Source: Platanthera guangdongensis (Eukaryota; Streptophyta; Magnoliopsida; Asparagales; Orchidaceae). From it: a stretch of 64,000 nucleotides of DNA. The translations under genes were made by a program, and so were the position numbers. Below the pieces are notes generated by a model. The model was not told the origin of the DNA. It saw nothing but the letters and a program-made list of their open reading frames with translations, and searched no databases. The stretch covers positions 186,748,375-186,812,374 of the forward strand of contig CM077150.1 in NCBI GenBank assembly GCA_039583875.1, written 5' to 3'. Below, piece by piece: positions 55,922 to 64,000 of the stretch (the stretch's first letter is position 1; each line of letters opens with the position of its first letter).

Positions 55922-57067
55922 GTGACCAGGAGTGGTGCAGGGCCGTCAGAACGTCCGATTTCTCAGGCAAGTAGTGCACCAAATAATGCACCTGCAACAC
56001 CTCCCTCGGCAGAAACCATACGATTGGTGGCTGAAGTGGTGTTTGCTATGATTAATGCCCAGCCTGCAAGGCAAATGCAGCAGCATGCCCCTACGGTGGA
56101 GTAGGTACCGCTTTAAGCGGCTGAATCGAGAAGGGTAGAGCAAGTAGTGGCGGAGCCTTTGGTGCCTAGCAGAGAAACCGAAAATCAGCTCAAGCATGTT
56201 ATGGGCTTCAATCCTTCGGTGTTCTCGGGGACAGGAACCCCATCCCAAGCTGAGGATTGGCTCTCCCGTTAAAGAGAGTCTTGACAGCTACTGAAACAGA
56301 AGAGTGGCAGATGACCACTATAGCTACTTTCCTGTTGGACGGAGATGCAAGGCTGTGGTGGGAAGGTTTGGAGTTACATCACCTGAGGGGAAGACAACTC
56401 ACCGATGTCTCAATGGAAGAATTTTCGAGACTCTTCTTGGCAAGGTACCTTCCCTTGTCTCAGAGGATCACAAGGGAAAATGAATTCCAGAAGTTGACAC
56501 AAGGAGAGAGTAGCGTGGATGAGTATCTCCACGAATTTATGATGTTTGGTCGGTACGCTAGCTCTACATTTACTGATGAGGAGCGTAAGACAAACCGATT
56601 CTATGAGGGTCTGAGGGATGACCTAAGGCTACTGCTCTCGGGGCCTATGACGCAGGGCTTCTTGACCCTGGTCAATACGGCCCGGTCTTTGGAGAAGGAT
56701 CTGAGGAATGTGCAGGCAAAAAGAGACTCTGGGGCTAAGAAGACAGAGTTCAAGGTGCCGACTAACACAAAGTCTGGGTATCGTAAGTTCCATAAGAAGG
56801 CTAGGACTTCGGGTCTAGCCCCTTCTTCCGGTGCTTCGTGGGCAACTACAAGCCGAACCCCTGGCACATGCTATAATTGTGGGAAGCCGGGATATTTTGC
56901 CAGAGACTGTTGGAGCAGACGTCCAAAGTCCGAGAGGAAGCCAGGAGCAACCTATGAGGATTAGGGCAAGGCGGTGGAGTCAACTGCATCCCACTATGCT
57001 CCGGCCCAACCTAGATTCTATAACCTTGGCCAGCAGGAGGACATAAAGCAAGCAGATGTGGTGACAA
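55922..57067 (+). pseudogene. gag: gag of J
   Basis: Opens at the acceptor GACTATAG|GTG; the in-frame codon just upstream is TAG and there is no ATG until about 42 codons in, so it needs a start from another exon. Stops at 56102 and 56114, and a frameshift near 56268. Gag core: GFNPSVFSGTGTPSQAEDWL, ARLWWEGLELHHLRG, FSRLFLARYLP, GESSVDEYLHEFMMFGRYA, FYEGLRDDLRLLL. CCHC knuckle CYNCGKPGYFARDC near 56870 (Tyr at the usual His position). A TAG at 56962 precedes the last codons (NLGQQEDIKQADVVT) and the intron. Confidence 0.8.
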
Positions 57068-57144
57068 GTACGGTTTAAATTTATAGCAAGTTAGCCTTAA
57101 ATACTTGTTACCTTGCGCATGTTAGCTTATTACTATTTGTATAG
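57068..57144 (+). other. Putative gag-protease intron of J (77 nt)
   Basis: ACAA|GTACGG ... TATTTGTATAG|GC. Phase 1, as in E and F. The last exon base is A where the other two have G. Confidence 0.6.
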
Positions 57145-60100
57145 GCTTTATTTTGATTTGTGATAATCCGGCGAGAGCACTCTTTGATACGGGAGCTTCA
57201 CACTCCTTTTTGTCCGAAGGATTTATATCGCGCATCGAAGTTCCTTCTTCGATGGCAAAAGACAAATTGGTTGTGTTGTTTCCAAATGGGTGTTCAATGC
57301 ACGTGGATAGAGTCTGTGGCGTAAAGATACGTATTGGGAGTCAGGAGTTCGACTTGCAAGCGTTGTTACTGCCGCTAGTGGAGTTCGATATAATTTTTGG
57401 TATGGACTGGCTCTTGGAGCAGCAGGCATACATTGATTGCAATCGCAAGGAGGTTAAGTTGGGAATTGGTCGTGGGACGACATTTGCGGGCTTGAATGGT
57501 TCGAGCAAGACTTTGATGTCTGTTCTTCAGGTGGTTAAGGCAGTTCGTGCTGGTGCAGAGTTGTTCTTCACGCTAGTGGAGGCTTCGAAGCCTAAGCCTG
57601 CTTTGGACACCATCACAATGGTATCCGAGTACCCTGATGTGTTCCCTGGCGATCTCCCTGGAGCCACACCTCAGCAGGAGATAGACTTCACTGTTGAGCT
57701 AGTGCCAGGTTCCAAACCTGTGTCATGCTCTCCATATCGATTAACGCCTAAGGAGATGGCGGAACTGAATGTTCAACTTCAAGAACTCTTAGAACGGGGT
57801 TATGTGCGTCCATGTTTGTCTCCTTGGAGCACACCGGTCCTCTTTGTTAAGAAAAGGGATGGAAGCTTGCGACTCTGTATCGATTATCGAGAGCTAAACA
57901 AGTTAACAGAGAAGAATAAGTACCCGATCCCAAGGATTGATGATCTATACGATTAGTTAGTCGGGTCAACGGTGTACTCGAAATTGGATCTTAAATCCAG
58001 ATATTATCAGTTGAGGATCAGAGAAAGTGATATTCCCAAGACAGCTTTTAGCACAAGATACGAGCATTATGAGTTTACGGTCAAGCTGCTTGGGCTGACT
58101 AATGCGCCATCCGTGTTCATGGATATGATGAACAGGACTTTCAGTGAGTACCTAGACCACTTTGTGATCGTATTTATCGACGATATATTGGTGTACTCGC
58201 AGAGTGAGGAGGATCACTTTAAGCATCTGCATTTGGTGTTGGAGACATTGAGGAGGAATTAACTGCACGCCAAGTTCTCCAAATGCGAGTTTTGGTTGTC
58301 CTCAGTGGTGCTCCTTGGTCGCATAGTTAGTTGAGAGGGTATTGCGGTGGATCCGGCGAAGATAGTTGCTATACGGGAGTGGCCTGTACTGTCTAAGGTA
58401 GCAGAAGTCTAGAGTTTTATGGGGCTTACCGGCTATTACAGAGGCTTCGTAGAGAACTTCTCACAGATAGCGTTACCCCTCACGACTCTGACTAGGAAAG
58501 AGCAGAAGTTTGTTTGGACTCCTTGGACTCCTGAGTGCGCATGAGCTTTCGAAGAGTTGAAAAGTTGGTTGACCATGGAGCCTGTTCTAAGTTCGCCGAG
58601 TGAGACCAAAGGATTTGAGATCTACAGTGATGCATCGGGCAGTGGATTGGGTTGTGTTCTACTGCAGTACGGAAGTGTGATAGCTTATGGCTCGCGTCAG
58701 CTGAAGGTGCATGAGAGGAATTATTCGGTCCATGACTTGGAGTTAGCGACCGTGATATTTTCCCTGAAGCTGTGGAGGCATTACTTGTACGGGGTGAAGG
58801 TCGATATCTATACCGACCACAAGAGCCTGAAGTACTTGTTGGATCAAAAGGATCTAAACTTGCGACAACGAAGATGGATGGAGCTCCTGGGGGACTACAC
58901 ATTCAAGATTCATTATGTGCCTGGGACAGGCAATGCAGTTGCGGATGTGTTGAGTCGCAGGGCCCCAACGCAAGCCAAATGTTTGTCAGTTCATGACGAG
59001 CGTTTGGTTCGGGGGTTGGAGGCATTAGAAATCTCTTGTGTTGACAAGCAGACTAGTGCCGAGGCACTATTGAACTGGACAGAAGTTCAGTATGACATGG
59101 CTGATCGGATTCGGCAGGCCCTGGATTTGGATGGCCACATGAAGCAAATCATGGTTGAGTCTTTGGATGGGTCAAATCCCCAATTTGATGTTGTGGATGG
59201 ACTATTATGGAAGGACAGTCGTCTGTGCGTCCAAAATGTTGGCAAACTGCGGGTAGAATTGTTGTACGATGCTAATCATACCAAGTACTCGATTTACCCA
59301 GGGAGCACGAAGATGTACCGTTATATGAAGAAGCTGTTCTGGTGGCCAGGATTTAAGAAGGATGTGTCACTTTATGTGGCGAAGTGTCAAACGTGTGCCC
59401 TAGTGAAGGCAGAGTGCCAGAAGCCTGGAGGTTTCTTAAAGTCTCTGCCTATTCCATAATGGAAGTTCGACGATATTACAATGGAATTTGTGCATGAGTA
59501 GCCAAGGTCGCAAAAGGGAAATGACGCCATCTGGGTGATCGTAGATCGTTTGATGAAAGTGTCGCACTTCATTCTGCATAGGAAGGATGATTCTGTGGAG
59601 ATATTGGCAAAATTGTATGTGGATAATATTGTGCGGCTTCACGGTGTGCCCAATAGAATCGTGAGTGACCGAGATGGGCGGTTCACGTCCAATGATTGGA
59701 GGTTGGTGCAACAAATGTTGGGGACCAAGATGAGTTTTAGCACGGTCATTCATCCGCAGACGGATGGTCAGACCGAGAGGGTCAACAGGACGATGAAAGA
59801 CATACTTTGCATGTGCGTCTTGGATTTCGGGAAACAGTGGGAAGATCACCTGCATTTGGTGGAATTTTCTTATAACAATAGCTATCATGCAAGCATCCAA
59901 ATGGCACCCTTCGAGGCCCTTTATGGTAGGAGATGTGATATGCCGTTGTCTTAGTTGGAAACGGGTAAGTCAAAGCTATACAAGCGGCAAGAAGTGAAAG
60001 ATGGAACCTCGTGGGTACGAACTATTCGAGAAACATTGCTAATCGCTCAGGACCGGCAAGCTAAGTACTACAATGCCAGGTATAGGAATGTGGAGTTCAC

Positions 60101-60533
60101 TGTTGGCGACTGGGTGTACTTGAAGATTAAGACATTCAAGGGTGTCTCACGGGTACGGAGCTTGAAGAAGCTAAGCTCGAGGTACCTTGGACCGTTTGAG
60201 GTTATGGAGCGGATTGGCGAAGTAGCTTATCGATTATAGCTTTCAGCGGAACTAAGTGGTTTACACGACGTATTCCACATATCAGTGCTGTGAAAGGCGG
60301 TGCAAGAGCCTTCATAAGTGATTGCGGTCGATTAAGTACCGGTTGATAATGGGTTGATGACGACGGTCAAGCCCGTTCGCATTGAGGACTCGGAAGTCAA
60401 GTGTTTGCGTAACAAAGACATCAGGATGGTCAAGGTTCGTTGGGACAACGACGGTCGGGAGGAGCTCTCGTGGGAGTGAGAGCAGACCATGCTTAAGGAG
60501 TACCCAGAGTTATTCCACCCAGGTACTGTTTAA
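57145..60533 (+). pseudogene. pol: pol of J: frame kept, many nonsense codons
   Basis: Protease [10 protein letters not shown] (near 57182); [13 protein letters not shown] (near 57875), catalytic FIDD (near 58170); RNase H YSDASGSG (near 58620); integrase zinc region ([21 protein letters not shown]), catalytic D in WVIVDRLM and SDRDGRF, E in DGQTERVNR; then LSSRYLGPFEV and the chromodomain-like tail (IRMVKVRWDNDGREELSWE). All read in one frame, broken only by about 13 stop codons; several are CGA to TGA or CAG to TAG changes judging from E and F. Confidence 0.9.
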
Positions 60534-60580
60534 GTTGTGTATATCTTTTCCTTTCTGTAATTTCGGGATGAAATTCTTTT

Positions 60581-60594
60581 AAGAGTGAGAGAGT
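60581..60594 (+). promoter_or_regulatory. Polypurine tract of J
   Basis: AAGAGTGAGAGAGT before the 3' LTR. Confidence 0.7.
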
Positions 60595-62653
60595 TATAAC
60601 GCCCCGAAACTCAAAAGAGGGACGGGTAGCATTTTGAGCCAAGTTTGGGACTTGGTAGGGGTCACACGGCCTGGGACCGGACATGTACCAGGGCCGTGTC
60701 GTGCTCGGGTTCGACGATCTGGCCGTGTGGTCGACGAAAATGCAGTCGACAATCGTCGAGACAGCGAACACGGCCTGAGACACGGGCGTGTCCCAGGCAG
60801 TGTCCTGCTCGGGTAGTTAGTCGACCTGTGTCGGGGGAGGAACACGACATGGAGCCCAGGAGTGTTCGGGTTTGACATGGGCGTGTTAAATTCGACACGG
60901 GCATGTCGAATACCCATGTTCTCTTAGTGATGGTTTTGGTCCTGTGTCGATGGGGGAACACACCCCGCAACACGGGCATGTACTGATTGACACGGGCGTG
61001 TCAAGTGTGACACGGGTATGTCGAGAGCCCTATCCTGGTCTGGACGTGACGGTTTCGGCGTCGATTGAGGCACATGGCCTTGGAAACGGGTGTGTCACAA
61101 GCCGTGTTCGGCCCATGAAATTGATTTTAAGTGTGAATCGTGGTCGCCCGTTTCCTTCTTTTGGGATCAAAGGGCCCTGGCTGGTCCTGACAATGTTTAA
61201 TCCAGGAATAGGGTTTGAAACCCTCATTTTACTCCAAGCTTTCTCTTTCTAAAGCTTTAGAGAGAGGGGAGAGCAAGGAAGAAGGAGGAGGAGAGTTCAG
61301 GCCGCCGGTGGAGCTTCGGAGCCCCAAATCGCAAGCCGAGTTTATATCTACGGAGGCGAGGCCGTTGCGGTGCTTTTCATCCATCTATAACTTCATGGCG
61401 CCAAAGAGAAATGCTAGGGTAACGATTCTCATCTTGGACAAGTGAAGTCCTCTTTCCTTTTGCATAGGAAGCCCGCTCTCGTGAGTATGCGGTGAGTGTG
61501 AGGTGTTCCTTTGGGTAGACATGAATAGTCCCCGTTATTTTGCATGTAGAATCCACAATCGAGAAACGAACATAGACATGGTATGTGAAGCCTACCCGGA
61601 CAAGTTGGTCTGGATCGGTGATGTTGCATTGCATGAATGGCCGGAGAAGACTCCACGCCGATGGTTGTTTTTCGGGTTTTCTACGCAGTAGATTGCAATA
61701 GGGAACCTTGAGGACTAACTCCGAGGTGCACCCGGAAAACCGTGCAGATGCGTGTTTCTGCCAACATGGTGGCCTGGGAGACAACTTGCATATAACTGGG
61801 TTTTGTAAAGTGTGTGATCGAATTGGGACTCGAGGAAGCTTGACCCGCGCAGATGGCTTAAATTAACATTGCGGTGTGAGCAATGGGTTAGGCGGAACCG
61901 TACCCGCTCTTTGTCGTTTGGTTAGAGAGACCTAAGATATGTGGTACTCGCCATCGGCATAGATGGAGGGTCTTGGGATTAGGCCGGAAAGACCATGATG
62001 CTTACGAGATTTGCCGTCCAAGGGGCGGTGGTGAGACCGCAGATTTTGACCGGGTTCACCGAGAATGTGCCCTGAGAGCACGAGGTGTGTGGCCGTGCGA
62101 GCCTATGCCTGTGATGACGTGTAATTTCACTACTGTTAAGCTATGCTAATAAAGTGCAGGGAAGGAGCATCGCCGCCCCGAGTTTAGGGGCGGGGTCATT
62201 ATAATTTGGTCAGCTTTAGCTGACCGTTGCTTTTGTTTGTCACCGCTTTGGTGGATTGTTGCTTGCAGGTGCTGCGGAGCCTAGTGGCAAATAGCGGGCA
62301 AAAAGCCCTTGTTGCTGAGCCGGCCCTCAAAGGCCTTTATATGCATGTTTACTTTTATTCTCATGTGTGACCGACCTGCGTGCCGAGGTTTCGAAGACAT
62401 TATTTGTATAAGTAAACTCTTGTAAGGCCATAAGGCCAAGTACTTGTGTATTAGTACATTCATTCCATTTGGCTTTTTATTAGTGGACATTCAAGTTCTG
62501 GCTGGGTACTTATTTTGCAATATTTAAAATGCTTCTGCTAGAATGTATTCTGTGTAGGACGTTGGTTATTGGAAGGATGGTTTCATTGCGTAACCCTTCG
62601 GTCCGTCTGTGGTATATGGCGTCCAGCCCCAGCCAGACCTACTGCTATATGCT
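60595..62653 (+). repeat. 3' LTR of J, last 24 bp missing
   Basis: Begins TATAACGCCCC (first TG changed to TA) and follows the 5' LTR to TATATGCT, then joins H's LTR. Palindromes at about 60660-61110. Confidence 0.85.
61395..61418 (+). CDS. First-exon copy in the 3' LTR of J
   Basis: ATG with MAPKRNAR and phase-0 donor AGG|GTAACG; first AUG in about 180 bp by eye. Gag of J continues V-T-R-S-G in the same phase. Confidence 0.5.
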
Positions 62654-62881
62654 CTACTGTAGAGGTGCAGACACTATTCTGCATTAAGGACTCTAGCAGC
62701 TTGGTGATCGGCAGATATTCTGGAACATCTAGGTTGAGTATCGACCCAATCCCGCAAAGGTAATTTTATTTTAGAGCACTTTCTTCTTGATCAATGTATA
62801 TCGCCAGATCTGAATTCTTTGGGCTTTTCTTGTTCTATTTCCGCTACGCACAAGTGTTGTGTCGTATAGAAAAACCTAACA
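62653..62881 (+). repeat. 3' LTR of H, last 229 bp
   Basis: Matches 44753-44980 and ends CCTAACA before the TSD TTTTC. The first about 1,016 bp of the LTR are missing. Confidence 0.85.
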
Positions 62882-62886
62882 TTTTC

Positions 62887-64000
62887 AGGTAAACTTTGGT
62901 ATACTTCTTGAAAGAGAAGTTAGAGGCATTCGAGATGTTCATGGAGTTCAAATAGCTTGTAGAAGGTCGGCTCAGTCTGCAGATAAAGAAGTTAAGAACT
63001 GACAATGATGGAGAGTTCACTTCACATGTGTTCTCCAACTTCTGTTGAAAGTTCGACATTCAAAGGGGAAGCTATTCGGAATCTTCTGGTGGAGTTGTCT
63101 GTTTCACTAGGTGCTCCGGTGGTGTTTATCTCTAGGGCAGAGGATTCTGGATCTGGAAGTATGGGTAACGATGCTCCTTGTGTGCCCAGAATCAGAGCTA
63201 ATATAAAAGAAATAGAGGGAGTGGTGGATCATGGCCAAGCCCTGCGGAGGTCCAAGAGGATAATTATTCTACAAACTCGGTATAGGGACAGGAACATGGT
63301 AAGTTTTGTCTTATGTTTCTTTGCTGGTCCCTTGGATGAACTTGAGCCTTCTTTCTTTGAGAATGATATTCGAGTCAAGAAGTTAGAAGATACCATGAAT
63401 AAGGAGATGATCACCCTCAGGAAGAATGAAACTTGGGATCTTGTGCAAAAAGTCGATGGCATCACTCCTGTGACATACAAGTGGGTGTATAAGATAAAGA
63501 AGAAGGCTAACAGAAGCATCAAGATGTACAAGGCTCACCTTGTGGCTCAGGGGTTCTCTCAATAGTACAAGGAGGATTATAAGGAGACATTTATCCCAGT
63601 GACCAAGATGACTTTAGTACAGATGGTGGTTGCCTTGACAGCTAAGCAATGGTGGAAGATTTGGCAACTAGACGTGTTGATTTTTTTTCCTTTACGATAA
63701 GATTAACAAGGAAATCTTCATTGTGAAACCACTAGGTTATGTATCTGAAGAACATCATGAGCACGTCTACAAGCTGGAGAAGGACCTCTATGATATGAAG
63801 TAGGCACCTAGGGCGTGCTATGAGAAGATCGTAGAATATCTCCAGTTCTACAGTTACTTTGCTTCAGAATCAGATTACAGTCTATTCGTTAAGAAGTAGA
63901 GGGAGATTCAGGTCCTCGTTCTATTGTACGTTGACGATATGATCGTCATGGGGAAATCAGAGTAGGAAGTAGCTAGGCTCTGGGTTGAGCTAGCTATTCA
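62887..64000 (+). pseudogene. Element G: copia integrase and RT, right part; runs off the window
   Basis: Continues the integrase broken at 43736: TLVYFLKEKLEAFEMFMEFK, KKLRTDNDGEFTSHVFSNFC. The end of integrase seems lost or too decayed near 63060-63240. RT follows: ETWDLVQKVDGITPVTYKWV, KAHLVAQGFSQ, YKETFIPVTKMT, a frameshift near 63680, then LYDMK, SDYSLFVKK and catalytic LLYVDDMIVMG near 63930. Several stops. This is the oldest copia element here, since H is inserted in it. Confidence 0.8.

Larger units (their letters stand above)
53598..62653 (+). mobile_element. Element J: Tekay-like Ty3/gypsy element, 3' end deleted
   Basis: 5' LTR starts TGTAATGGCCC after GCATG (candidate left TSD). 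Internal region gag-PR-RT-RH-INT-chromodomain-like. The 3' LTR lacks its last about 24 bp, so the right TSD is lost. A relative of E, not the same family. Confidence 0.9.
43737..62881 (+). mobile_element. Element H: Ty1/copia retrotransposon interrupted by I and J
   Basis: TSD TTTTC at 43732-43736 and 62882-62886; LTR starts TGTTGGTGTTACC and ends CCCAACA / CCTAACA. Order gag, protease, integrase, RT, RNase H is copia order. Heavily mutated. The first 1 kb of its 3' LTR is deleted, and I and J were inserted in gag and in the 3' untranslated part. Confidence 0.9.

Overview
The window reads as plant (angiosperm) nuclear DNA from a retrotransposon-dense, probably heterochromatic region. It is almost entirely LTR retrotransposons nested inside one another. 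Evidence: paired long direct repeats with TG...CA ends, 5-bp target-site duplications (TSDs), TGGTATCAGAG-type primer-binding sites, polypurine tracts, and Ty1/copia and Ty3/gypsy gag, protease, RT, RNase H and integrase motifs. Nearly all coding regions are broken by stops or frameshifts. I found no rRNA or tRNA genes and no CRISPR array. The only candidate non-transposon gene is a partial one on the minus strand at 1-533. The species cannot be named from the sequence.

Layout. 1-1570: GC-rich DNA with a minus-strand gene candidate. A (about 2413-5448): LTR or leader of a Ty3-like element. B (5449-12748, minus): copia-type element with gag and a second ORF but no pol. C (12749-15069): 3' end of a relative of D. 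D (15526-43480, TSD GAACG): gag plus an unknown ORF, no pol. E (21488-43429, TSD GATTA): a Ty3/gypsy chromovirus, Tekay/Del-like, inside D's 3' LTR. F (23916-35920, minus, TSD GATAA): another Tekay-like element inside E's 5' LTR. G (43595-43736 and 62887-64000): an old copia pol split by H. H (43737-62881, TSD TTTTC): a copia element holding I, a solo LTR in its gag (46387-49770, TSD CAAGA), and J, a Tekay-like element (53598-62653).

The most interesting pattern recurs in the Tekay-like families (E, F, J and solo LTR I). Each LTR holds an AUG followed by a short basic peptide (MARKRSRK, MAPKRNAR, M[A/P]NRRLTRSQAPIQ, MPPRRITRSMAGNGTARTE), then a phase-0 splice donor. In E and J, gag opens in frame right at a splice acceptor downstream of the PBS. 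In E, F and J a second short intron, always phase 1, lies between gag and protease. This suggests a twice-spliced gag-pol mRNA whose first coding exon is in the LTR.

Two of these LTRs (F and I) also carry, inside the leader intron, a tandem pair of stem-loops. All four have 13-bp stems and 14-nt loops; the stems differ completely while the loops match TATGRGC. That is covariation expected of a functional RNA. Separately, unrelated LTR families here each carry arrays of short palindromes (CACG-GG-CGTG, CTACTCGAGTAG, TTGAGTTCACTCAA), and solo LTR I carries the first two together.
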